Shown: positions 11,705 to 19,931 of the stretch, piece after piece
How the letters are laid out: the number at the start of each line of letters is the position of its first letter
How positions within the stretch are numbered: the stretch's first letter is position 1
Assembly: GCF_001419985.1 (NCBI RefSeq)
Contig: NZ_LJAL01000002.1
Location: 310,001 to 374,000 of the forward strand
Direction of reading: 5' to 3'
From: Loktanella sp. 5RATIMAR09
GTDB taxonomy: Bacteria; Pseudomonadota; Alphaproteobacteria; Rhodobacterales; Rhodobacteraceae
DNA: 64,000 nt
Notes under the pieces: generated by a model
Told to the model about the DNA's origin: nothing
Database searches by the model: none
What the model saw: only the letters and a program-made list of their open reading frames with translations
Made by a program: the position numbers and the translations under genes

Positions 11705-12793
11705 ATGTTGCAGGATGGCGTCATCACCGTGCTTGGCACAATGTCGGGCACGTCACTGGACGGGGTGGATGCGGCTGTGCTGCAGACCGACGGTGTGCAG
11801 ATCGCGGGTTTTGGCCCCAGCGCCTACCGCCCCTATAGCGCCGACGAACAAGCGGTATTGAAGGCGCATCTGGGCCGCTGGCAGGATGCTGATTGCAGCG
11901 CGGCTGCGCAGATCGTCGAAGATGCCCATATCGCCCTGATGCAACCGTTCGAGGGAATCCAGCTTGCGGGGTTTCATGGTCAGACTCTTGCCCATGATCC
12001 CGGTGGTCGCGGCACGCATCAGTGTGGTGACGGAGTGCGGTTGGCGACAGCTTTGGGGTATCCGGTCGCGTGGGATTTTCGCAGCGCGGATGTGGCCGCA
12101 GGCGGGCAGGGTGCACCACTGGCCCCTTTCTACCATTTTGCCTTGGCGAAATGGATCAAGGCGGAGGCGCCGGTGGCGTTTCTCAACCTTGGCGGCGTCG
12201 GCAATATCACATGGGTCAATCCCGCCTGTGATGCACCGACAGATCCGGCGGCTTTGCTTGCCTTTGATACTGGCCCAGCCAATGCGCCGATGAATGACCT
12301 GATGCGCGTGCGGCAAGGGGTGGAGTATGACGCGGGCGGCGCGCTGGCGGCGCAAGGACAGGCGGATACGGGTATCCTCTCTGATTTCATGGCCCATCCG
12401 TATTTTGGCAACCCCGCCCCCAAGTCGCTCGACCGCGATGCCTTTGCGGGGCTCAGCAAAGCTGTGGCCGATTTGCCGGATGCAGATGCGCTTGCCACGC
12501 TGGCCGCGGCGGTCGTGCAATCTGTTGTCGCGGCATGCGCGCTTTGCCCGACATTGCCCGCGCAACTATTGGTCACAGGCGGCGGGCGGCATAACAAGAC
12601 CGTCATGTCCGGTCTGGCGCAGGCCCTGCCGTGTGATGTGATCGCAGTCGAAGAGGTCGGCCTTGACGGCGATATGCTCGAGGCGCAGGCCTTTGCCTAT
12701 CTGGCGGTACGCACGGCACGTGGCTACGCCCTGTCAAGTCCGCAAACCACTGGCGTTCCGGCCCCGCTCAGCGGGGGGCGTTTGACGCCGTAG
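11705..12793 (+). CDS. anmK: Anhydro-N-acetylmuramic acid kinase
   Basis: Phosphorylates and hydrolyses 1,6-anhydro-MurNAc released from cell-wall turnover to MurNAc-6-phosphate, so that it can be recycled. The 362-residue ASKHA-fold protein begins with the family's [15 protein letters not shown] (about 9-23), has [10 protein letters not shown], the [11 protein letters not shown] phosphate loop (about 160-170), [12 protein letters not shown] and a late TGGGRHN adenosine motif. AGGGAAA lies six bases before the ATG. It is divergent from tyrS, an arrangement I recall as common in Rhodobacterales. Confidence 0.95.
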   Translation: MLQDGVITVLGTMSGTSLDGVDAAVLQTDGVQIAGFGPSAYRPYSADEQAVLKAHLGRWQDADCSAAAQIVEDAHIALMQPFEGIQLAGFHGQTLAHDPGGRGTHQCGDGVRLATALGYPVAWDFRSADVAAGGQGAPLAPFYHFALAKWIKAEAPVAFLNLGGVGNITWVNPACDAPTDPAALLAFDTGPANAPMNDLMRVRQGVEYDAGGALAAQGQADTGILSDFMAHPYFGNPAPKSLDRDAFAGLSKAVADLPDADALATLAAAVVQSVVAACALCPTLPAQLLVTGGGRHNKTVMSGLAQALPCDVIAVEEVGLDGDMLEAQAFAYLAVRTARGYALSSPQTTGVPAPLSGGRLTP

Positions 12794-13019
12794 AGCATTG
12801 GTTCCAATTCAAGGGCATCACAAAAATGTGTGGTCGCCGAATGGTCGATTTTGAATATTTCGCCGTTTTTACAATAAGATCGGCCACTATTGGCTCATGC
12901 TCAAAGCCATTCTCCGCCAATTTCAGCCGATCGGCCTCACAGCCGCGTGAGTCCCGTTGAAACTCTCGCATGAATTGTCATCTGTGGCTCACACAACAAC
13001 CGAATTAACGGAGAGTAAA
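12794..13019. other. Intergenic region with the outer-membrane protein promoter
   Basis: These 226 bases hold no convincing gene. The final 70 bases are the likely promoter/leader of the outer-membrane protein, with a GGAG ribosome site eight bases before its ATG. A TTGAAA hexamer at about 12957 could be a -35 element but no strong -10 follows at the right distance. Confidence 0.4.
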
Positions 13020-13637
13020 ATGACTATGACATCAAAATTCGCCCGCACGAGCATGTTGGCTGCACCTTTGGCGATTGTCGCCGGTATGGCAACTGCAGGC
13101 GGACTGGCCGAACCAGTGGAGACGCCAGCACCTGTCGTCGTCGCACCAGCACCTGTCATGATGGGGAACGACTGGACCGGCTTTTACGCAGGTGGCCAGT
13201 TGGGCTATGGCAGACTGGATCCAAGCGTGGATACAGACCCATCCGAACCCGATGGTGTGATCTACGGTGTGCACGCTGGTTATAACTATGACTTCGGCTC
13301 GGTCGTACTGGGCGGTGAAATTGATTATGACCTGACAGATATCTCGTTCGATACACCAGATTCCGACCTGGATGGCGTTTTGCGCGCGAAAGCCAAGCTG
13401 GGTTATGATGCAGGTGCATTCATGCCATATATCACAGCAGGTTACGCACAGGCACAGACGTCTGATGATCTCGACGATGACACAGACGGCGCATTCGCCG
13501 GTCTGGGCATGTCCTACATGATGAGCGATAGCCTCATTCTGGGCGGTGAAGTGCTGCAGCACCAGTTTGAAGATGTTGCAGACGCTGCGGATGTTGACGC
13601 GACAACGCTCTCATTGCGCGCGTCGTTCAAGTTCTAA
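13020..13637 (+). CDS. Outer-membrane beta-barrel protein (porin/opacity family)
   Basis: A 205-residue exported protein. A signal peptide (about 1-28, ending ATA) is followed by a Pro/Val/Ala-rich linker and then an eight-stranded barrel domain that begins WTGFYAGGQLGYG, the hallmark of the OmpA-like/Omp25-type barrel family. Alternating polar and hydrophobic strands run to a terminal RASFKF, whose final phenylalanine is the usual assembly signal. Loops are acidic and rich in Asp. I start at MTMTSKFART, preceded by GGAG; 21 codons further upstream lack a site. It has its own terminator and is probably well expressed. Confidence 0.88.
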   Translation: MTMTSKFARTSMLAAPLAIVAGMATAGGLAEPVETPAPVVVAPAPVMMGNDWTGFYAGGQLGYGRLDPSVDTDPSEPDGVIYGVHAGYNYDFGSVVLGGEIDYDLTDISFDTPDSDLDGVLRAKAKLGYDAGAFMPYITAGYAQAQTSDDLDDDTDGAFAGLGMSYMMSDSLILGGEVLQHQFEDVADAADVDATTLSLRASFKF

Positions 13638-13654
13638 AGACCCGCACCAAAGAG

Positions 13655-13701
13655 GCATCCGGCTGCATTGTCCCTTCCCCGAGAATAAATGCACCGGATG
13701 C
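13655..13701 (+). other. Long hairpin after the outer-membrane protein gene
   Basis: GCATCCGG pairs with CCGGATGC, and just inside it TGCATT pairs with AATGCA, giving a 14-base stem with a single bulged C. The hairpin lies 17 bases after the stop codon and immediately before the terminator, so it may stabilise the mRNA or be part of a 3'-end-derived small RNA. Confidence 0.5.
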
Positions 13702-13704
13702 TTC

Positions 13705-13742
13705 AATGGGGCCTGTCACCGCACTGACAGGCCCCATTTTTA
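13705..13742 (+). terminator. Terminator of the outer-membrane protein gene
   Basis: A perfect 14-base stem starting AATGGGGCC closes a six-base CCGCAC loop and runs into TTTTTA, between converging genes. The T-rich side favours plus-strand termination. Confidence 0.9.
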
Positions 13743-13756
13743 TGCGAAATGCAGCT

Positions 13757-14566
13757 TTATTTCAGCAGATCATCAATGATCGCGCTGTCGATGCCGTTTT
13801 GAAGTTTGGAAAAATCCCCTGACCCGAACATAGCCGTCGCCGCATCATAAATCGCGCGGTGCGTGATCCGCGATAACGCGGACCCAAGGGACAAACGCGC
13901 GACCCCGATTTTTGCAAATTCTGCGTGACTTTGTTGATTGAAAGGCCCCGCCACCAGCGCGTTGACGGGTGCGGTTGCCGCCGCACAAATCCGTGCAAGG
14001 GCCCCCATATCCGGCGGCAAAGGGGCATAAAGGCAATCTGCGCCTGCTGCCTCAAAGGCCAGCAGACGGCGCAGCGCCTCATCGGTATCATAGGCCCCGG
14101 TCATGATGCCGTCGGCGCGCGCCGTCAGCACAAAATCATGCCCCAGATCACGCGCCGCCGCAGCGGCAGCAGCGATGCGGTCTACCGCAAGCTCAAAATC
14201 ATAGGCCGTTTGCGCGGGCAGGGCCGTGTCTTCGATACAGATCCCCGCCAATCCAACTTCGGCGGCCATGCGTACGGTTTCGGCGCAAGTTTCAGGATCA
14301 TCACCAAAGCCGTTTTCGAAATCCCCCTGCACAGGCACCGCCACCGCGCTGACAATGTCGGCTGCATGGGCCAAGGCCTCGTCCCGGGTGAGCGTGCCGC
14401 CATCGGGCCGCCCGAGTGTAAAGGCATGCGCGGCGGACGATGTTGCCAAGGCTTTTGCGCCCATCGCCACCATCATCTTGGCTGATCCACGATCCCACAC
14501 ATTCACCATCAAAAGCGGATCACCTTTGATGTGCAGCGCGAGAAAGGTCTCTGCGATATGGGTCAT
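13757..14566 (-). CDS. Isocitrate lyase/PEP mutase superfamily protein
   Basis: A 269-residue TIM-barrel enzyme of the phosphonopyruvate mutase/carboxyvinyl-carboxyphosphonate mutase group. It has the opening VNVWDRGSAKMM, the loop SSAAHAFTLGRPDGG, the metal-binding DFENGFGDDPE and the IEDT strand. The cysteine-containing KKCGH motif of true isocitrate lyase is absent, so it probably cleaves or forms a C-C or P-C bond in a different 2-oxo acid or phosphonate substrate. Its start codon overlaps the stop of ada by four bases (ATGA), an odd pairing because Ada is a DNA alkylation regulator. Substrate unknown. Confidence 0.8.
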   Translation of the reverse strand: MTHIAETFLALHIKGDPLLMVNVWDRGSAKMMVAMGAKALATSSAAHAFTLGRPDGGTLTRDEALAHAADIVSAVAVPVQGDFENGFGDDPETCAETVRMAAEVGLAGICIEDTALPAQTAYDFELAVDRIAAAAAAARDLGHDFVLTARADGIMTGAYDTDEALRRLLAFEAAGADCLYAPLPPDMGALARICAAATAPVNALVAGPFNQQSHAEFAKIGVARLSLGSALSRITHRAIYDAATAMFGSGDFSKLQNGIDSAIIDDLLK

Positions 14567-15624
14567 GGCTGTCTCCTGTCAGCATAATGTTTCTCAAGAT
14601 CAATTAGATACTGTTTGCGCCACAACCCGCCTCCATAGCCGGTCAGCGATCCGTCCGCGCCGATGACACGGTGGCAGGGAATGACAATCGCGATCTGGTT
14701 TGCCCCATTCGCGCGGGCCACGGCACGGCTGGCCTGTGGTGCGCCCATGCTGGCCGCAATCGCACCATAGCTGCGCGTTTGCCCTGCAGGGATGGTTTGC
14801 AGGGTCTTCCAGACATCACGGGTAAACGGCGTGCCATGCAGGGTAAGCGGGGTGGCGAAGCTTGCGGACTTTTTGGCAAAGAACGCGTCCAGTTCCGCCG
14901 CGATCCGGTCATGCGTCGCAAACCGCCCGATCCCGATGCTGCCGTTTGCGGCTTTGCGCAGGCGTTGCATTTCAGAGGGCAGCGCCTTGCGATCGGCAAA
15001 TTCCAGCAGGTGAAGGGCGCGGTTGTCACACACCGCAATCATATCACCCAAGGGCGTTTTTATGTGATCGGCCCGCAAAAGCGCATCCTTGGCAAGGCTT
15101 CCGGGGGCCACCCCCATCAGTTTGGCAAAGGCCGCGCGAAAGGCGGACGGGCTTTCAAACCCGGCATCCAGTTGTGCGGCAATCACTGATCCTGCGCCCA
15201 GCGCCGTGAACCCCAGCGCCAGCCGCCTGCCGCGCGCCATTTCCAGAAACGTCATGCCAAAGTGGCGCTTGAACGCGCGACGCGTGGTTGAGGGATCAAA
15301 CCCCATGCGGATCACGTCTGTTTCGGACCACCGATGCGCGGGCTGGCCCTCAAGTGCGGCCAAAAGCGGTGTGACCGCAGGATCGCTTTGCGCCGCTGGA
15401 GAAAGCGGATGGCAGCGCTTGCAAGGGCGGAACCCCGCTTGAAGGCAGGCCGCTACATCGTTGTAAAAATGACAGTTTTCGCGCTTGGGCTTGCGCGCAG
15501 GGCAGGTCAGTCTGCAAAAAATTCCGGTCGAGGACACACCGACAAAGGCCCGCCCGTCATAGTCGGGATTACGCGCCAAAAGCGCAGCATAAAGCGTATC
15601 ATCGTCAGGCAGCTCAAACATCAT
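14563..15624 (-). CDS. ada: Ada: alkylation-response regulator and O6-methylguanine-DNA methyltransferase
   Basis: Bifunctional suicide methyltransferase. Residues 1-75 form the zinc domain with four cysteines (C37, C41, C68, C71); C37 would accept a methyl group from phosphotriesters and turn the protein into an activator. An AraC-type helix-turn-helix follows (about 85-185), and the C-terminal domain contains PCHRVIG with the acceptor cysteine C317 for O6-methylguanine. The 353-residue length matches E. coli Ada. It is the first gene of a two-gene unit and its stop overlaps the start of the lyase-like gene. Confidence 0.95.
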   Translation of the reverse strand: MMFELPDDDTLYAALLARNPDYDGRAFVGVSSTGIFCRLTCPARKPKRENCHFYNDVAACLQAGFRPCKRCHPLSPAAQSDPAVTPLLAALEGQPAHRWSETDVIRMGFDPSTTRRAFKRHFGMTFLEMARGRRLALGFTALGAGSVIAAQLDAGFESPSAFRAAFAKLMGVAPGSLAKDALLRADHIKTPLGDMIAVCDNRALHLLEFADRKALPSEMQRLRKAANGSIGIGRFATHDRIAAELDAFFAKKSASFATPLTLHGTPFTRDVWKTLQTIPAGQTRSYGAIAASMGAPQASRAVARANGANQIAIVIPCHRVIGADGSLTGYGGGLWRKQYLIDLEKHYADRRQP

Positions 15625-15674
15625 GACCCGAGGCTAGCCGATTCTATGCAGCCATGCCGCCTGAAATCGGGCGT

Positions 15675-16850
15675 TTATTGCGCGGCCAGATCAGCGGCGA
15701 AAGCGATCAGGCGGTTGAGCGCGTCGAGATATTGATTATCGGCGATTGTCATTGCCACACGCACATGCCCCGCCGCCGCCGTGCCAAAGCTTTCGCCGGG
15801 CATCACTGCGATATGTTCGGCGTCGAGCAGCGCATTGGCAAAATCCTCACCGCTCATACCCGTAGCGCGCAGATCAAGCATCACATACATCGCGCCCTGT
15901 GCGGGGACCGCGCGCACCACGTTCTGCCCTTCCAGCGCCTCCATCGTCAGCGCGCGTCTGCGGCGGAAGGGGGCTGCGACCTCTTCTTCGACCGCATCGC
16001 CTTGGTTGAGTGCAAAATCAGCGGCATCCTGAATGAAACCGGCCACACCGTAGGTGGTGTGGGTGGCAAGGTTGATAAGATGGCTGATCGCCTCGGCCGG
16101 GCCGCAGATCCAGCCCACGCGGCTACCTGTCATGGCGTGGCTTTTCGACATGGAGCCCACAACAAGCGTGCGTTCGGCCATACCGGGCAGGCTACGGGGG
16201 CTGATATGGCGGCCTTCCCAGACCTGCGTGTCATAGACCTCATCTGAGATCAGCCACAGATCGTTGGCGATACAGGCCTTGGCAATCGCCGCCAGCGTTT
16301 GTGCCCCGTAGACAACGCCGGTGGGGTTGTTGGGGGTATTCACCAGCAACGACGACGCACCCTTTGTGGCCTCCATCAGCGCATCGGCGCGCGGTTGAAA
16401 GGCGGTGTCGGGTGTGGTGACAACCGCCTTTGGCACAGCATCCGCACCACGGATCGTGCCGGGGTAGGTGGCGTAATAGGGATCAATATAGACGGCCGTA
16501 TCACCAGGATTACAGGTTGCCGTGTGGGCGGCGTAAAGGGCGGCCTGCCCGCCGGGGGTGATCAGGATATTGTCCGCCGTTGTGGGCACGCCTGTCCGCG
16601 CGGCGATGCGGGCGGCAACCGATTTGCGCAAGGCGTCTGTGCCCGGAACCATCGCATAGCCCGTGTGCCCGCCCATGGCCGACATCTGCATCGCCTCCAG
16701 AATGGCGGGGCTGGTCCTGATGTCATGTTCGCCGATGGTCAGTTCCGTGACGGCGATCCCGTCTGCGATCATGCGTCGCGCTTTGTTAAAGACGTCCCAG
16801 CCGTCAGAGCCGCCGCCGGTGATATGGGTGATACGATGCGAGAGTTTCAT
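15675..16850 (-). CDS. Class I/II pyridoxal-phosphate aminotransferase
   Basis: A 391-residue fold-type I aminotransferase. It shows the PLP-binding lysine in GSMSKSHAMTGSRVGW (about 240), NTPNNPTGVVYG (about 165-176), and the DEVYDTQVW strand with the aspartate that contacts the pyridine nitrogen. Probable substrates are an amino acid and 2-oxoglutarate or pyruvate. The aspartate-aminotransferase-like sequence does not let me choose one. It is monocistronic, separated by 50 bases from ada. Confidence 0.85.
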   Translation of the reverse strand: MKLSHRITHITGGGSDGWDVFNKARRMIADGIAVTELTIGEHDIRTSPAILEAMQMSAMGGHTGYAMVPGTDALRKSVAARIAARTGVPTTADNILITPGGQAALYAAHTATCNPGDTAVYIDPYYATYPGTIRGADAVPKAVVTTPDTAFQPRADALMEATKGASSLLVNTPNNPTGVVYGAQTLAAIAKACIANDLWLISDEVYDTQVWEGRHISPRSLPGMAERTLVVGSMSKSHAMTGSRVGWICGPAEAISHLINLATHTTYGVAGFIQDAADFALNQGDAVEEEVAAPFRRRRALTMEALEGQNVVRAVPAQGAMYVMLDLRATGMSGEDFANALLDAEHIAVMPGESFGTAAAGHVRVAMTIADNQYLDALNRLIAFAADLAAQ

Positions 16851-16939
16851 GGGGCGCAGAGGAACGGCGTCTGCGCGGTGAAGTCAAGGGGGTGTGGCAC
16901 GCAGATTGCACGGGTCGGAGGGAGAACGTTCTGGGTCAG

Positions 16940-17278
16940 CTACGCCTGAGCGATCTGGTCGCGCAGCTTCTTTGGCAGCGCCTTGAAGATGATGTCATAG
17001 GAGACTGTAATCCTGTGGCGCAGTTCGTCTTCGGCGCTGTCGAAACCGACCAGAACCCAGCTTTTGTGGAAATAGGGCGCCTTGGTTGCGGCCCCCGCAT
17101 CAATCAGCATCGCGGCGGTGTCGATGCTGTCCGTCTTGACACAAACCCCGTCGATACGGTCGCCAAAACAGGCAAACATCTTGCCGCCAACTTTCCAGCT
17201 GTCCAGCTCGGTCGTGGGGTCAGCGGCGGTGGCACCGGGCAGGGCGGTGCAGATTTGGTTGACGAGGGTGCGAGACAT
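16940..17278 (-). CDS. MmcQ/YjbR-family protein
   Basis: A 112-residue protein with the YjbR fold: VNQICTALPGATAAD at the N-terminus, then SWKVGGKMFACFGD and VCVKTDSIDTAAMLID, and APYFHKSWVLVGFD, all typical of the family, which has a double-wing DNA-binding-like structure but no established biochemical role. It stands alone on the minus strand. The stop lies 89 bases from the aminotransferase start. Confidence 0.8.
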   Translation of the reverse strand: MSRTLVNQICTALPGATAADPTTELDSWKVGGKMFACFGDRIDGVCVKTDSIDTAAMLIDAGAATKAPYFHKSWVLVGFDSAEDELRHRITVSYDIIFKALPKKLRDQIAQA

Positions 17279-17505
17279 AGATCACAGAATGGCTGAAACG
17301 TTGGAGGTTTGGAAGGCCGGTGTGCGGACTTTGCGGTCGTTCGATGGTTCGGTCTCCACGTCCGCTTTGGATTTTGAAGGCACCGCACAATTAGTAGGAA
17401 ACGATTGGGTATTGCCAAAACCAAGTGTTTCAACTGAAGCAATAAGTTGCTAAATGACGAGAAGTAGAACATAAAGTGAACAATTCGAGTATAGCGAGAC
17501 TAGAA
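17279..17505. other. Intergenic region with shifted base composition
   Basis: From about 17390 the sequence becomes visibly richer in A and T than its surroundings and stays so up to the BKACE start. A possible 54-codon frame at 17289-17453 on the plus strand has no ribosome site or recognisable product. I treat the region as a junction rather than a gene. Confidence 0.35.
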
Positions 17506-18243
17506 ATGGCTAAGAAATCTCTCTTCCTTCAGGTCGCGTTAAACGGAGATAGCGTTCACCCTGCCACACCGAAAACGCCCGATCAGATTGCCGCAGACGC
17601 GCGCGCTGTTGTTGCTGAAGGGGCTCATTCGCTGCATCTTCATCCCTTCGATAAGGAAGGGCGCGAAACACTTCAGGCCGCAGATTGCGCGGACACGATA
17701 AAGGCGGTGCGTGCTGCCTGTCCGGGCATACCCATTTCTCTCAGCACCTCGGCCGCCATCGAAGCTGATCCCAAGCGGCGCCTAGACCTGATTGCGGGCT
17801 GGAGTGAACTGCCGGACCTTGTAACCGCAAATCAGGGGGAAGATGGTATACGCGAAGTATGCGACCTGTTGATTAGCAGGGGTGTGGGCATAGAAGCTGG
17901 ACTGCTGACTGCGGAAGACGCTCGGATTTTTGTAGCCTCGGGGATCGCGGAAAAATGCGAACGTGTCATGGTCGAACCGCTAGATTTGAACCCATTTGAC
18001 GCTGTCCGCCATGCCGAAACGATCGAGTCTATCGTCATAGATGCGGGTATTGATCTCGAACAGGTGCATCATGGCTATGGAATTGCGTGTTGGAATGTAA
18101 ACCGCCGTGCTATCGCCCGAGGGCACGGGATCAGGACCGGACTCGAAGACGTAATGGTCCTTCCGAATGGCAAGCAGGCCAAGGGGAATGCCGAGCTAAC
18201 AGCCGCCCTCGCTTCGATCATTCATTATGGACCGCTGGGCTGA
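17506..18243 (+). CDS. BKACE-family beta-keto acid cleavage enzyme (DUF849)
   Basis: A 245-residue Zn-dependent TIM-barrel enzyme of the family that includes 3-keto-5-aminohexanoate cleavage enzyme: it condenses a beta-keto acid with acetyl-CoA, giving acetoacetate and a CoA ester. The metal motif is HLHPFD (the usual HVH/HLH-type pair), and AALNGDSVHPATPKT-like and GNAELTAAL stretches fit the family. It is shorter than the ~270-300 residues typical of characterised members. I chose ATG 17506; a GTG ten codons upstream is possible. Neighbouring DNA is richer in A+T than average, and no lysine-fermentation genes are near, so it may have been acquired. The substrate is open. Confidence 0.75.
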   Translation: MAKKSLFLQVALNGDSVHPATPKTPDQIAADARAVVAEGAHSLHLHPFDKEGRETLQAADCADTIKAVRAACPGIPISLSTSAAIEADPKRRLDLIAGWSELPDLVTANQGEDGIREVCDLLISRGVGIEAGLLTAEDARIFVASGIAEKCERVMVEPLDLNPFDAVRHAETIESIVIDAGIDLEQVHHGYGIACWNVNRRAIARGHGIRTGLEDVMVLPNGKQAKGNAELTAALASIIHYGPLG

Positions 18244-18496
18244 GCAGACAGTCAACAAGCTGCCATTCGTGCACTCTGCAGCATCTGACACTCCGGGCTC
18301 AAAGCAGACATCCCCACACTGTTTAAGTAAACCTAGACGCACTCCCCCCTACCTGCTATCCCGTCCCAATGAAGAGCAACTGCATCATTACCCGCTGCAT
18401 TATTATCTGCTGACATCTGTCGCGGGTTGCTCTTTGTCGTTTCATAACAGAACTGATCTTGGTAAGCCCGCGGCGTAACGCACGTGCGAGGCTATT
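18244..18496. other. Intergenic region and structured cysS leader
   Basis: These 253 bases contain no gene I can support. The left half continues the atypical composition around the BKACE gene. The right half holds a strong inverted repeat (18372-18434) followed by the cysS start region. No T-box or known riboswitch was recognised. Confidence 0.4.
18372..18434 (+). other. Inverted repeat in the cysS leader
   Basis: AAGAGCAAC (18372-18380) and CCCGC (18391-18395) both pair with the single 13-base arm GCGGGTTGCTCTT (18422-18434), giving a long stem with one asymmetric bulge and a 26-base loop, 62 bases before the cysS ATG. It could be a leader structure, or a small RNA or terminator on either strand. 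Confidence 0.4.
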
Positions 18497-19930
18497 ATGA
18501 CGACGATCCGCCTGAACAACACCAAATCCCGCAAGCGCGAGGACTTTGTCCCGATTGATCCGCAAAACGTGCGTTTGTACCTCTGCGGGCCGACGGTCTA
18601 TGACCGCGCGCATATCGGCAACTTGCGGCCGTCGTTGGTGTTTGATGTGCTGTTTCGGCTGCTCAAAGAGGTCTACGGGTCCGATCACGTCACCTACGTG
18701 CGTAATTTCACGGACGTGGATGACAAGATCAATGCGCGCGCCGCGGAAACGGGCCGTGCCATTGGCGACATCACGGCAGAAACGATCCAGTGGTATCACG
18801 ACGATCTGGATGCCGTCGGATTGCAGCGCCCCACGCATGGGCCGCGCGCAACCGATCACATCCCGCAAATGATTGCGATGATTGCCGATCTGATTGCCAA
18901 GGATCACGCCTATGAGGCCGAGGGCCATGTGCTTTTTGCGGTGGAAAGCTATGAGGCCTATGGCGCGCTGTCAGGCCGGTCCATTGACGATATGATCGCG
19001 GGTGCGCGGGTCGAAGTCGCCCCTTACAAGCGCAATCCGATGGATTTTGTCCTTTGGAAACCCTCAGGCGATGGTGTGCCGGGATGGGATAGCCCCTGGG
19101 GGTATGGCCGCCCCGGTTGGCACATCGAATGTTCTGCCATGAGCCATGAATTGCTGGGCGAGAGCTTTGACATTCACGGCGGCGGCAATGACCTGCAATT
19201 TCCACACCATGAAAACGAGATCGCGCAATCCGCTTGCGCCCATCCGCACGGGGAATTCGCCCGCTATTGGATCCATAACGAGATGCTGCAGGTCGAGGGC
19301 AAGAAGATGTCCAAATCCTTGGGCAATTTCTTTACCATCCGCGACCTGCTGGATCAGGGCATCCCCGGCGAGGTGATCCGTCTGGTGATGCTGGGCACCC
19401 ACTATAGCAAGACCATGGACTGGACCGAGACCCGCCGCGCCGAGGCCGAAGTCACGCTGCGCAAGTGGTTTGGCATCCTGCACGGTCACGGTTTTGGTCC
19501 CGAGCTGATCGCCGCCCTGCGCGCCGAGGGCAAATGGCAACCTGATGCCGAATTTATCGGCGTGCTGGCCAATGACCTGAATACATCGGCGGCCTTGTCA
19601 CGCCTGCATGTGCTGTCCAAGGCCAAGACGCCTGTGGCGCTGGCCGGTTTTGCCTATGGAATGCAGATGCTGGGGCTGGTCAATGACTGGTCGGCGATCC
19701 CGCAGTTTGATGGCGGTGAAGGCGGGGCAGGCGTGGCCCCTGCGATTGCGCAGCGGGTTGACGCGTTGCTTGCGGATCGTGCTGCGGCGCGGGCGGCCAA
19801 GGATTGGGCGCGCGCCGATGAAGTGCGCGATATCCTCAATGCCGCAGGCGTGCAGGTCACGGATGTGGGGGGGCAGGCCACTTGGGTGCCGGGGCCGGAT
19901 TTCGACGCCGCGAAGTTAGAGGGGCTGTGA
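18497..19930 (+). CDS. cysS: Cysteinyl-tRNA synthetase
   Basis: Class I synthetase that attaches cysteine to tRNA-Cys. The 477-residue protein has the first zinc ligand in [10 protein letters not shown], the HIGH-type AHIGNLRP, further zinc ligands in WHIECSAMS and the HHENE region, and KKMSKSLGN. The C-terminal anticodon-binding domain is of the usual length. The following cimA starts two bases after its stop, so they form one operon with the NDUFAF6-like gene. Confidence 0.97.
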   Translation: MTTIRLNNTKSRKREDFVPIDPQNVRLYLCGPTVYDRAHIGNLRPSLVFDVLFRLLKEVYGSDHVTYVRNFTDVDDKINARAAETGRAIGDITAETIQWYHDDLDAVGLQRPTHGPRATDHIPQMIAMIADLIAKDHAYEAEGHVLFAVESYEAYGALSGRSIDDMIAGARVEVAPYKRNPMDFVLWKPSGDGVPGWDSPWGYGRPGWHIECSAMSHELLGESFDIHGGGNDLQFPHHENEIAQSACAHPHGEFARYWIHNEMLQVEGKKMSKSLGNFFTIRDLLDQGIPGEVIRLVMLGTHYSKTMDWTETRRAEAEVTLRKWFGILHGHGFGPELIAALRAEGKWQPDAEFIGVLANDLNTSAALSRLHVLSKAKTPVALAGFAYGMQMLGLVNDWSAIPQFDGGEGGAGVAPAIAQRVDALLADRAAARAAKDWARADEVRDILNAAGVQVTDVGGQATWVPGPDFDAAKLEGL

Positions 19931-19931
19931 C

